This document shows, in pieces, positions 31,621 to 43,796 of a stretch of DNA of 64,000 nucleotides. The notes beneath the pieces were generated by a model. The model was not told where the DNA came from and did no database searches. It was given only the letters and a program-made list of their open reading frames with translations. The position numbers were made by a program, and so were the translations under genes. This DNA is from Balanoglossus misakiensis (lineage: Eukaryota > Hemichordata): positions 5,084,001 to 5,148,000 of the forward strand of contig CM082590.2 in NCBI GenBank assembly GCA_040954595.2, written 5' to 3'. Within the stretch, counting starts at the first letter, position 1. Each line of letters begins with the position of its first letter.

Positions 31621-33600
31621 CTAGAACAACAAAATATACGTATCATGTGTCAAATCCCTTTTTTATAGTCTTTGAAAAACTATCACAAGGGAAGGATATG
31701 GTACAATTAGAGTTGCTACCTATAATTTTTTAGTTTGAAAATTGTTTTACAGTTGCACGATGAAGTAAATATCCACTTCACGGGAACATTGCATGATTTA
31801 ATTGAACTGTCATTTGCAGTACTTATTTTTGTGACTTTACTCTCTGAAAGTTGATTGTATCAGACATATTATCAGGTTCTCTCTTACTTTTTAGTATCTA
31901 GCCATGTTTTGTCCACTTTGCATCCAAAACTAATGTCTAGCCTTGTGGATGCCACTGGCCCAATAAAGCCTGATACACCCTTGCTGGGAATTGTGATGTA
32001 ATTAGTGTCCCTTTGAAGTCAATTAAAGACTTTGTTTTTCAAATGATTGGACAGAGGATATACATGTACACATGTGTAATTAAATTTCAATGTAATTAGC
32101 CCTGCCTTTACTACAATCTTAAACTCTATCAACAATGTTAAGTTAATGTGATTTTCCCACCTTTTCCTGCTTGATTCATTGTGGCTATATGTATCTATGA
32201 CAATATGACTGTCAGTGATCCCCAGTTTATACATCCTGACCTGACCTGACCAGGTTGATAAGTATAAGAAAAACTATGCATCGATAATCCATGTTTTTCT
32301 TAATGGCACGATCATCATGCAAATTAGTGAAAACTGTAAATAACCGTCAGAATAATCATGTTAATAGGTAATACAAAAAAATATTGTGTCAGTCGAGAAA
32401 TGCTAATAATCAATATGTTGATCACGTCGATAGGAACAGCCATTCAAGTTCCATTGATCACCCTCATTGCCATCGGCCACCCCCACTTCATAACTCTAAC
32501 CAAATAATGATGTAATGATAGTTCCAAATAAAGCCATCAACACCAATTTTGAGATGTTGGTGATATTCTCACGCTGTACCCAATGTGATAACAATGAATG
32601 CAATGTGGATAGCATTCTACCCACAGGGAGCTCTTCTTCCTTGTTTCTAATGTGTGTGTGTTAATATTGATTAATATAATAAAACAAATCTGTGAAAATA
32701 TATGTTCACCTTTGTTTGTTGACAAGTTTGGGGTACACATGTATTCAACAGTAAAGGGTTAGACTACACTAACCTGTCTACAAACAATCATGACCATATT
32801 TGCAAACATACATATTTTTTTCAAACATTTTTAAATTAATCAATCACAACACACACACTTTTACAAACAAGGACGAAGAGCTCTCTGTGTTCTACCCACA
32901 AACGTCGGAATCATACTGCAGTGGTCACCTGATTCAACCAGTAAAGGTCACATGAGGTCATCAATTGTTGTCGGTTTTCTGGTTGACATTTCTCTGAAAA
33001 CACACGTGTTTTTTTCACGGACTTAACGTTGATATTTTGGCAACTGGTGTGAGTAGTCATGAAGTGTAATGTTTGGAGCATTGCTTGACCCTAGTTACTG
33101 TTGTGCGATAGGGTGAAATCGTCAGCTGAAATTTATTGTCGATCGTCCATAGGCTCCAGCTTATTATTCGACGTCTGTGTTTCTACCCACATGCTAAGTC
33201 GTGAAAACTATCAGTGATATCTAAAAACCATGGAGGTATCCCCATGCTAAAAACACACAAAATACTGCAATGTTTCAATACTCACTCTGCCAAATCTGTA
33301 CAGTGATGGTGGAGAGTGTTAAGGGGGCCTGAACCCATGACTTGCTGAGAAAACAGATGCTCGCTCCTTGGCTCGGCATGTTTTGGAGAAACATGACACC
33401 ATTCTGGATGTATAACGAACACAGGTCAAGCACCGTCTTACCATAGAAAAGGCGACATTGGAGTTGATGACAGAAACACGTGCCATTAAAACAAATTGGC
33501 AGATTCGAGTTTCTAGCCTGCATGCCATGTTTACATCGAAGACGTTGTACGGTTCAAAGGCAAAGGGTCGAAGGTCAGCAACAGCGCCCTCTTGGGGTAT
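31621..33600. other. Intron or intergenic sequence, no gene confirmed
   Basis: The only candidate is a minus-strand ATG at 33528 that opens an Arg/Ser-rich, mitochondrial-presequence-like frame with a possible donor at about 33440. Its join to the 31564-31620 exon is unproven. No other coding or repeat structure was seen. Confidence 0.35.
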
Positions 33601-33620
33601 ATTCTGTGGAACTTTTGAAG

Positions 33621-34156
33621 GTACGATACTGAAGTAAGACTCAGATTCGGTTTTGGATTCAGTTTCGGATTCGGTTTCGGATTCGGGTTAGAGAGACTGA
33701 AAGTAGTTTAGCATTTTCGGGCAACCATCGCGGTTAGGCATCTGCAGTACAAGAATGAAAATTACTTTACTAAAACACGAATAAATTTGATTTAATCTGT
33801 ACTTATTATGTATGACATTTTTCTCACCCCAAAAATGTTTATTCAAACCGAAAATTACAAAATATTATCTTTCTACCATTGAAGTATGTTTTTCGATAAT
33901 AAAATATGTATTTACAATTTCCGATGTGAAAAAAACAGTGTTTTGGTGCCAAAAATATCATACATAACATGTCGAGAGAGTTTGATCAAATATATTCATA
34001 TTTTTACAGAGTTATTTTCATACTCGTACTGCAGATGCCAAACCGCGATGGTCGCTTGAAAATGCTTAACTACTTTCAGTCTCTCGAACCCGAATCCGAA
34101 ACCGAATCCGAAACTGAATCCGAATCCGAAACCGACACTAACTTCAGCATCGTTTG
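33621..34156. repeat. Inverted duplication with about 175-bp arms carrying an exon-like peptide
   Basis: The left arm 33621-33795 is the reverse complement of the right arm 33982-34156 with moderate divergence. The right arm, read on plus, has TTTTTACAG followed by an open frame encoding MPNRDGRLKMLNYFQSL and a Ser/Glu/Thr run (ESETESETESES). The left arm, read on minus, keeps the same peptide but has a stop after FQSL. No known domain. Confidence 0.7.
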
Positions 34157-34159
34157 AAA

Positions 34160-35050
34160 GTTCCCGATCTCGTATCCTAAGGACGCCAGCAGAATTTCCC
34201 GCCGCATTTTAATTCTCATTCAAATATGAAAGAAATAAAACTCACCCGGTCTGAATTGGTTTGTTTAAAAGGGGAGTTAGGATAGGGTCTTCCTTCGGTA
34301 GTTTTGACCCGCAATTCGGCCTAAATCTACGAAACAAAGGCTTTAGAGAAGATATCTTATTTTTCCAATTTTCTAACGGAAGGCGTGTTTATGGCTAATC
34401 ATTTAAATCCTTTCCTAAACATAGGCCTAAAGAAAATAAACCTGGTGAAGACTGGTTGGTTTAAAGGGAGTTTGACTATGAATATGACTCGATCATTTGA
34501 AACTTCATACGACAGGTGAATTAAGTAACGCACTATATAGCGCGTATCAACTTTCAAAGGCCATCTCCGAAAATGCTCATTGTAATTTCACAAGAATTTC
34601 CGAAATAATTCTCAGAATTGCACTCAGAACAGCGGGCATAGCTGGCAAACATACTTATATCAATAACAATGTTTCAAGGACTATTTTGATTAGGCCTATA
34701 TAAGAAATCGTTTTGTAGATTCGGCGGTCAAAATTATAAAACGAAAACTAAGTTTAAGGTAGAGGTCTACTCAAAATCGAAAATACAATCTAATAGAAAG
34801 AAAAATACACGCCACTGATAAGTTAAACTGTCATTTTTCTAGAAGCGTCCGAAAGCTTTAATAATGTCAAATATACAAAATTTATAAAAATTGCGCGAAA
34901 TATGATGAAATCGCGCGCATCATGCAAGAACTATGACGTCATTCCACACTACAGCAGCCAGAGAAACAAAAAAATCACAATATTAATAAAATTGCCTACC
35001 TACCTACCCTCTTTTGAAAACCATGTAATTGGAACACATATATTATTTTT
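34160..35050. other. Sequence with no gene seen
   Basis: AT-rich. The 68-codon ORF at 34497 has no recognisable domain. TATAAAAATTGCGCG-type sequence and a CGCGCG dyad near 34,890-34,915 were the only notable features. Confidence 0.4.
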
Positions 35051-35051
35051 C

Positions 35052-35276
35052 TGTTGCCTAAGAGTGGAAGAGTGATGTTCAAACTTCTTCGACACGGTGA
35101 TGATTCTTGCTGCTGTGTTTTATGAGCGCTGAAGAAGATTTGTTGCAGATTGAGGAAGACCGAACAGTAACGAATTGCAGTAATCAAGTTTGTTTGAAAG
35201 AACTGCATGAATAAAAGTACAACAATCATTAGAAGACAGGTACTGACGTATTGATCTGATGCGTCGACGATGAAAA
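35052..35276 (-). pseudogene. LINE fragment: RT C-terminal segment
   Basis: The minus-strand frame reads IRQYLSSNDCCTFIHAVLSN, then KLDYCNSLLFGLPQSATNLL, a stop, and NTAARIITVSKKFEH. LDYCNSLLFGLP and AARII are hallmarks of the RT thumb/connection region of L2/CR1-type LINEs. It is a short 5'-truncated remnant, distinct in sequence from the element at 198-3500. Confidence 0.75.
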
Positions 35277-35310
35277 AACACAAGTTGTAGGGCCTACTCT
35301 CTTGAGTGAG

Positions 35311-35348
35311 GAGAAACCCTAACCCTAACCCTAGCCCTAACCCTAATT
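35311..35348. repeat. Interstitial telomere-like tract, short
   Basis: About five CCCTAA/CCCTAG hexamers lie just after GTGAGGAGAAA and end in CCTAATTAGGGT. The same flanking words border the larger array at 48511-49127. Confidence 0.85.
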
Positions 35349-36229
35349 AGGGTCCAACGGGCATTAGGGGACCTGAGATTTCGGGCTCTAACCCTACTGC
35401 CTTGCCAATGTTTTTTTTACCCCTCCTTTTGATACAATGTAGGTAAACATGTAAACAACAACAACAAAAAATATCAACAAAAACAAGTCAACCCTTCCAT
35501 GTTTTTTAAGGTCGAGTCCCCCAATGCCCCACTTATGTCTTGTTTGGCCAAAAAAAGAGGGTTAGAGAAAATTGTTTGGATTTATTTTGTTATCTTTTAG
35601 GTTGTTGTTATTGATTTTGGTCCCCTGTCTAACCCCAGCCTTTAAAAAAAAACATTTTTAGAAAGGCCTAAAAAATGCCTTGGTGGGTATATGCAAGTTG
35701 CTCCAGACGGCAAGTCTAAATTGTGCATGGACGGATTTCTTGGTAGGTACTTTTAAATTTTACATAAACCATAACAAACTATCATTTTCCGAAAGGTCTC
35801 GGCGAGTTCTATAACATACTAAAATTTGACAAACTTTGAACCTGACCTTGAAAAGTTATTGCGGAAAAACCTATTGAAAAAAACATACTTTTTAAGGTAC
35901 GCGGTGTCACCCCCTTAATATAGTTGGAAACCACTGAAAATTACAGGATAGATTGATAATAAGTTGTTTTAATGTGGTGTGGTGAAAACATTTTGAAATT
36001 CGAAGGTCAAGGTCAACTTCGCCATTGCTTATAGTTGTTGGTTTACCTATGTCGGATTTCATTATCCTTTGACCTTTGACCTTGATATTTGGTACACAAG
36101 TAGAGTGTCTATCTATAAACTCTTGACAAAAGTTATATTGAAATATTTTAACATAAAAGCACTTTTTTGACCAAAAAGCAAACTTCTGTAAATTAGCTGT
36201 AAATAAGCTTTTTTTTAATATACACTTTG
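35349..36229. other. Sequence between telomere-like tract and repeat complex
   Basis: It contains GGGCATTAGGGGACC and CCCCCAATGCCCCACTTATG, words shared with 48311-48500. No gene was seen. Confidence 0.5.
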
Positions 36230-38550
36230 CTTTTTTAAGATTATTTTTTTATTTAAAGCATTTCAAGAATGAAACTTTCCAGAAACCATCATGAGATGTT
36301 TTAGAATATAAAAAAGTTTACACTTTTGAGATTGGACGCCATTAAGTATTCCAAATGTTGTTGCAAAATAGACTGAAATAATGCCCATAGACTTAACATG
36401 TATAAAAACAAAAGAATACATTTTTTGAACACTTGGTAATTTTTTTTAATGTATTTGTTTTGTCTTTTATATTATGATATAGAGTAGTAATTGCTCTATT
36501 CAAAACACTATTTGGTTTAAAGATCTGATTTCATTTAGTCTTTTATTTTAATTTATTCTACTGTAATAATGCATGTTCAAGTATAGGGAAAATATTCAGT
36601 TTTGAGGTTAAGTTTGCATTACTTTTAACACACTTAGGGTTGGCCGATCTTCAAACTGTAACCGGTTTTGAGACCACCAATAACTGCTCTAAAACATATT
36701 GAAGACCGGATGTAAAATCATTAAGAATAAATTTATAGGTGGGGCCACAATAAAGGGATGTAAAAGTAATTATTTCGCTTTAATTGCATGTTAAAGAATA
36801 GGAAAAAATGATAACATTAGAGAACCTATCATAAAATGTAAAATAAAGGAGCTTAAGAGCTGATTTTTCCAGGAATGATAGACATTTAAATTCTCTATTC
36901 TGGGGTACCTTAATATCTAAGAAATGTAGACAAGAAGTTATAAAAATATAATTATGAAACAAAATGGTTGTGCCCCATAGGCTTTACACTGTAGAAAACA
37001 GGGTGTCATAGGTAAAAAATTAGGAAAGTAAGAAAACATGTCATTTAAAGCTTGTAATTTTCAGAGACTGTTAAGAACATGTTGGGATACTACCTACATT
37101 ATTTTAAAGTTGTTACATGTACAGCAATGCCAGTAACTATGAATACAAACTAGGTAATTCATAAACCTCATATAGAAATTTTCGCTATATTGCTGCCTTA
37201 TTTTTGCCACACCTGTTTATTTATTATTAAAGATTTAACATTGGGTCTTCAATATGTTTTAGAGTAATAGTTGGCCATCTCAAAACAGGTTACACTTTAA
37301 AGATTGACCCACTATAAGTGTTACAGTAGTGTTGCAAACATTAGCTAAAACTTACATTTTCCCCTATACCTTAACATAGAAAACATCACTTTACTTTTGG
37401 CACACCTATTAATGTATTCTTAAAGATTTCACATCGGGTCTTCAATATGTTTTAGAGTAATAGTTGGAGATCTCAAAACAGTTTACACTTTAAAGATTGA
37501 CCCACTATAAGTGTTACAGTAGTGTTGCAAACATTAGCTAAAACTTACATTTTCCCCTATACCTGAACATAGAAAACATCACTTTACTTTTGCCACACCT
37601 GTTTATTTATTATTAAAGATTTAACATCGGGTCTTCAATATGTTTTAGAGGAATAGTTGGAGATCTCAAAACAGGTTACACTTTAAAGATGGACCCACTC
37701 TAAGTGTTACAGTAGTGTTGCAAACATTGGCTAAAACTTACATATTTTCTGTGTGAAATTTATGAATTACCTAGTTTGTATCAATAGTTTATGGCATTAC
37801 AGTACAGGTAACAACTTAAAAATAATGTAGGTAGTATCCCAGCATGTTCTTAACAGTCTCTGAAAATAACAAGCTTTAAACAACATGTTTTCGTACTTTC
37901 CTAATTGTTTACCTATGACACTTTTTTCTACAGTGTTAACCCAATGGGGCACAAACATTTTGTTTCATAATTATATTTTTTATGACTTCTTGTTTGAATT
38001 TGAAAAACAACAATTCCCCTACAGCATAGAGAATAAAAAGGTTTATCTATTCTGAAAAAATTAGAACTTAAGCTTCTTTTGAAAAGATTTTACAGCAATT
38101 TCTAAACTTGGCCCATAGGAATACATGCATTAAAATAAGCTAGAAGATAGGCAATTTTTAACTTGGCGACATTTTTTCAAAAAGGTTTCGTTTTATGCTT
38201 ATTGAAACAAATATCTTACAATCCGATACATGGTTTTGAAGCTTAGATTCTGCTCTCGCTAACCGCTGAAACCGTTTTTCAAGAATCGTAAGAATGAAAT
38301 CAGAGAGCCAACGATTAGGATTAGTTACAATCGTAATTTGCACACACTTCTGGGTTTCGGCTAATTGTACGCACATACTTTTTAAAAAAGGCTTCGTTTA
38401 TTGCTTATTCTAATAAATATCTAACAATCCAATATATGGTTTTAAAGCTAAGAATCTTGGCTTTCTAACCGCTGAAATCGTTTTTAAAAAATCGTAGAAA
38501 ATGAAATCAGAGAGCCGTCGATTACGATTTGTAATGGTTGTATTAGGGTT
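36230..38550. repeat. AT-rich repeat complex, left copy
   Basis: It shares long colinear blocks in the same orientation with 50090-53320. An inner foldback pairs 36960-37180 with 37745-37980. Inside its loop are three copies of a roughly 192-bp unit with AATATGTTTTAGAGTAATAG (near 37250, 37442 and 37635). A 200-bp unit (ATCTTACAATCCxATATATG) is tandemly repeated at 38210 and 38410. No gene was recognised. Confidence 0.75.
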
Positions 38551-38555
38551 ATAGT

Positions 38556-39970
38556 CAGGTGGAAATTTCAGAAAATGAGCATTTTAAAAGCATGTCAGGC
38601 ATTTTTTGGTACAAGCTGGGAACAAGTTGTTTTTGGATATTTCGAATACGCTGATTTCGAATTTGCCTGTTCCCAAAAATTCTTTTCACGTTTTCATGTC
38701 GAAAATGGCAAATTAATTGGTGACGTCATAATTTCAAAATACCTAAAAGAAAACGCTGTTTGTAGCCATTATGGTGCAATATCACAGGTCAACACCATAA
38801 TAGTCTATTGAAATCATATTCTTATATTCATTTAAATATTTTTAAACAATTTTTTTAATTTAGAAACATTTTGTGAATTGGTAAAATGCTAATTTATGTT
38901 AATTAGGTCCAGGTGGAAATTTCAGAAAATGAGCATTTTAAAAGCATGTCAGGCATTTGTGGTACAAGCTGGGAACAAGTTGTTTTTGGATATTTCGAAT
39001 ACGCTGATTTCGAATTTGCCTGTTCCCAAAAATTCTTTTCACGTTTTCATGTCGAAAATGGCAAATTAATTGGTGACGTCATAATTTCAAAATACCTAAA
39101 AGAAAACGCTGTTTGTAGCCATTATGGTGCAATATCACAGGTCAACACCATAATAGTCTATTGAAATCATATTCTTATATTCATTTAAATATTTTTAAAC
39201 AATTTTTTTAATTTAGAAACATTTTGTGAATTGGTAAAATGCTAATTTATGTTAATTAGGTCCAGGTGGAAATTTCAGAAAATGAGCATTTTAAAAGCAT
39301 GTCATTCATTTTTTTGGTACAAGCTGGGAACAAGTTGTTTTTGGATATTTCGAATACGCTGATTTCGAATTTGCCTGTTCCCAAAAATTCTTTTCACGTT
39401 TTCATGTCGAAAATGGCAAATTAATTGGTGACGTCATAATTTCAAAATACCTAAAAGAAAACGCTGTTTGTAGCCATTATGGTGCAATATCACAGGTCAA
39501 CACCATAATAGTCTATTGAAATCATATTCTTATATTCATTTAAATATTTTTAAACATTTTTTTTAATTTAGAAACATTTTGTGAATTGGTAAAATGCTAA
39601 TTTATGTTAATTAGGTCCAGGTGGAAATTTCAGAAAATGAGCATTTTAAAAGCATGTCATTCATTTTTTTGGTACAAGCTGGGAACAAGTTGTTTTTGGA
39701 TATTTCGAATACGCTGATTTCGAATTTGCCTGTTCCCAAAAATTCTTTTCACGTTTTCATGTCGAAAATGGCAAATTAATTGGTGACGTCATAATTTCAA
39801 AATACCTAAAAGAAAACGCTGTTTGTAGCCATTATGGTGCAATATCACAGGTCAACACCATAATAGTCTATTGAAATCATATTCTTATATTCATTTAAAT
39901 GTTTTTAAGCATTTTTTTAAATTTAGAAACGTTTGGTGAATTGGTAAAAATGCTAATTTATGTTAATTAG
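38556..39970 (+). repeat. Four-copy satellite, 354-bp period
   Basis: CAGGTGGAAATTTCAGAAAA starts copies at 38556, 38910, 39263 and 39618. Copies are almost identical over their length. Copies 1 and 2 carry an open frame (MSILKACQ...FFSRFHVENGKLIGDV in copy 1); the region upstream of the shared frame is changed in copies 3 and 4 by CATTCATTTTTTTGG. Each copy contains TTGGTGACGTCATAA. The fourth copy diverges only at its end. There is no evidence the ORF is a real gene. Confidence 0.93.
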
Positions 39971-40764
39971 GTGACACGCCCATCTAAAATCAATGGTCTA
40001 CAAAAGAGAGCCAACAGTGTTAAGTGAGGTGTCTATTGCAATGTTTTCAGGGTCAAGGAATTCAAATATGCAATCGATTACCTTGTCAAACAAGGTACAG
40101 CATGGAAAATATGCAAAATTAACTTAATTACTCACGATGTCATGCTAAAATTGACAATTGAAAGCTAATGATACGACTATGGCCTGTGAGGTGTCTATTC
40201 ACATGTTTTTTGGCAAATGTTTGCATTTTAATGAATAACTGAAATGAAACTTTTCATATTTGTATGTAATAGCATGTAAAAAACAACAAAAAACAAACAA
40301 AGAAACATACACAACGAGGATTTAGTTTAGACTGTACATGCTCGTTGGTAACATCGTGACCGATCGCTCCGTTAAAAAAACACCAGAACATTGAACGTAT
40401 GAACGTTTAGGTCCACAATTCACAAGTTATTGAACTATGAATGTATGTTCAATGTTGTGAAAAGCCAAAAACATACTTTTTGCCAACAAAACTGGCATTT
40501 GTTAACGTACAAGTTGTTCATTAATAGCGAAAGCATCGTATGGCCACACTCACATTATGCCAGCACCGTATATTCATGCTTAGTTATAAGACGTTGAATG
40601 CACACTGATGGCCCGACGTCCTCGGTGTTTTATTGAAACCCGGTCTCTAACAACAATATCTCTTCATAAGTAAAGAGTAATGTGTATTTTTATTACGTTT
40701 TTATATATGATACTGTGTGCAAAGTGAAGATTGTGTCAGTGAGGCAACATATATACATGTATGT
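39971..40764. other. Sequence with no gene seen
   Basis: No recognisable ORF or repeat boundary lies between the satellite and the next inverted-repeat element. Confidence 0.45.
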
Positions 40765-42930
40765 TTAATCCACTTGGGTGTCGTACTTGGCTCAGATGTG
40801 TGTACTAAACAAATTCAGATAGCGAGCCACAATATCTGTTGATGAGTTTTCATGGCAATCATTTTTTTAATTTTTTCGAAATGGCCGCCAATACAGATAA
40901 TCTCACCCGCAAAATAACAATTATAAAACACCACAATAAATTCATATTACAATATTTGAAACAAGAAACTGCTCAAATTTTCAAAAAATATATCATCACT
41001 AAACTAGTTATAGGGGTAAATACAGGATCGAGATTCAGTCGCTAAAGAAATTCAAGTTTGGTAATAACCCCGGTTACAACAAACTTAGTTAAAACACTGT
41101 ATAACCATATATATATTATAATAGTGGCCTGGCATAAACACAATTTTCGTAACATTTGGGCATTTTGTGATAAAAGTTTAACAAGTAAAGCTCAGTTGAT
41201 TCGTTATTTTCCCCATAAAAATATCTTTGATGAACAAAATTCCAAATTTAGTCAACCCAGGAAAAAACGGCATCTTGTTTCTCAACCTTATAAATTGATC
41301 TGACCAGTTTGAATTAGTGCAGAATCCAGCTTTTCTATTTTATCTTCATCAAATGATTCATGCAGATAAAGAATCACTTCCCCATAAAATGATGGCAGAA
41401 ATCCAGTATCATGACAGTCGATTGGTTTGTTAAAGTTACTATAGAAACTAACTATATGTCTAGGGTGCATGTACATAGATAGATGTTAGGAATCAAAATC
41501 AAAATCTGTTTCAAACTTTTCATCCAATACTTGTCCTTCGGAAAGCGTTTTGATGAAGTCGCTTGAAGTGCTTTGTATCATGTTATCGATAATTTTAATC
41601 ACACCTTGATGATAGTCAGCAGTTCTATTTTGACATGTTATTTTGTGTATTTGTGAACACCCAAAAGAATAAAATGATAAAGTGAAAATAAGCTTCAAAA
41701 CACCAAAAGTCTTCAGGATCACAGCTTTTCTGTAAAGAGTAAGATTTCGCTTACTTCATGCTATTAAATGAAATGAAGTTTTCCGTAATATCTCTTGCAA
41801 AGTCAGATCTTTACACATTGAGATATTAGAATGGAAGTACATTCCAAGTGACTTGTTGGGAGCCTTGGGGCACCTAATCCCAGAAAATTGCAATAAGACC
41901 TGTTTTTCCATTTACCAATCTAAAGGCCAACTGCTTGTATATTTAGTTGGGTTTCTATAATTAACACACATTTTTGACAATATTTATGGCATGATGGACA
42001 CTATTCTCGACAAATAAAATAATGTTGTGTCCTCCGGTGTAATTTTTATGAGTTTGGAATCATAGACACCATTTATCTTTTGGTCAACTCTGTTAACAGT
42101 CGCCAAAATTGCTGGAGTGGAACTGATACATGATCTAAAGTATCAAGACATATGGTCGATTATTAACGTTTCAGCAATTTGACTTAAGTTTCTTTAATTT
42201 CCTATGGCATTTTGACAAACATTAACGCCCCGAAAAAACGTTGTCAACGCTGCGGTGGCGATTGTGGTCGAAACAAAGCCGCTTGGTTCGTTACCCGGGG
42301 TCCATTTAGATTGCATTGCGTTTGAGGCCCTATGTCTGTCGACCAATAAACGTGACGACCGCGGACTCAGTTTGGATCAACGTCTATTTCGGGCAGTGGA
42401 CTCTCCTATCAAGTTGATAAGGAAATTTTACCAGTCACGAGTAAGCCAAGCCCACATCCGTGTGCAATTCGAATAAATCGGTGATCTGTTTATATGATTA
42501 TCATTAGCTAAGGTGGTAAAGTGTTGTGATTCATATGTGTAATTTACGTACTGCAAGTTAAATATCGCAATTAGCCTAATGTTTGACCATAGACAGTATG
42601 GTTTGACTTCTAGAGGAGCACCTATTAATCTGAAAGGGATTAAAAGTTGTGCCTTTAAATTGTGTTTTGATAACTTACTTACCCCTATAAGTAGTTTAGT
42701 AACCATAATATCTTTGCAAATCATTCATTCCACAGTTCCTTGTATCAAATATAGTAATCTAAATTTATTTTGGTGTTTGCAGATGTTATTTGGTGGGTGA
42801 AATTATCTGTATTGGTGGCCATTTTGAAAAATTGGTTGCCATGGAAACTCATCAACAGATATTTAGTGGCTCCCTATCTGAATTTATTTAGTACACATTA
42901 ACACACATCTGAGCCAAGTTTGGTGCTTTT
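40765..42930. mobile_element. 2.2-kb long-inverted-repeat element
   Basis: About 250-bp arms pair with some divergence (about 40765-41045 with about 42640-42930). GGCTCAGATGTGTGT at the left matches ACACACATCTGAGCC at the right. ATGGCCGCCAATACAGATAA matches TTATCTGTATTGGTGGCCAT. The interior has only short ORFs (61-81 codons) without recognisable domains, so any transposase has been lost. Confidence 0.7.
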
Positions 42931-43796
42931 ATCACAAAATGCACAATCGCTATGAAAATTAGGGTTTGGCCGCTCCACTACGGGGCTTTAGACGGCCATA
43001 TGGAATTGCCACATCGAGGCTCTTGTCTCAAAATGAACTTCACACTTGAAGTATTGTTTTGAACAAGGTTTAAGTCCTTTATTAAAATAAAGAAAAGGTA
43101 ATTTTTTCCAATGCTTGTGAGTTTTCAGTACATGTACTGTTACACCTAGCTTTATTATTATTTGGTAGCCAAAAATCAACGAATTATTCATACAATATGC
43201 AAATTTTGCATAATTATTGTTGCTATTTTGTGTTTATACAACCAAAAAAAGTTGTTGATGTAAACATGTAGTTTAGTTTCATTGTTTAAGGAGGTACGTG
43301 AACATTTCTTTGATGCTATTCATGTGAGAATTGCGATCCTTGGCGGCCATTTTGATTTGCCAAAACGAGGCTCTTATCTTACAACCATTTTCGGGTTTCG
43401 GCGACAGGCTGACGAATATGCTATTTTTAAGAGTTTGCTTTAATTATTTCACGAATCCAACATATCATGAGAAAGAGCGGATCTTGTGCTTCCCAACGAT
43501 ATACATGATTTTCTTATTTGTTTTTATTTTCAATACATAATTCATTGATTTTGTAGCACACTGTCAAGCACGATGCTTGCTATTGCATTTAAAATACGAC
43601 TCCCTAACTTACTCTTAATCTTACTTCCCACGAAACCTCGGTTTTCTCGTCGACGAAAACATTAAATCTACGTTATAATGCATTAGAGATACAGTTTAAA
43701 CCGCTAGCAAAAGGTACTCTATTTACTTAAGAGTCCATCTAAGGTTTTTCCCGAGTTTGTGCGCTACTCCAGTCACTCATTTGCTCAAAGTATTTC
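42931..43796. other. Sequence with no gene seen
   Basis: GGCGGCCATTTTGATTTGCC near 43,342 and CGGCCATATGGAATTGCCAC near 42,992 suggest a diverged repeat pair (each followed by CGAGGCTCTT). No gene was recognised. Confidence 0.45.

Noticed and set aside
33441-33528. Minus-strand ATG with Arg/Ser-rich, presequence-like start and a GTAAG donor, as exon 1 of the ELAC2-like gene
   Set aside because: Position and character would fit a mitochondrial tRNase Z, but the intervening exons that should lie before the RYLINCGEG exon were not found and the sequence itself is not conserved-looking.
38556-39970. CRISPR-like array
   Set aside because: Whole 354-bp units are repeated with no short-repeat/unique-spacer pattern, and the DNA is eukaryotic.
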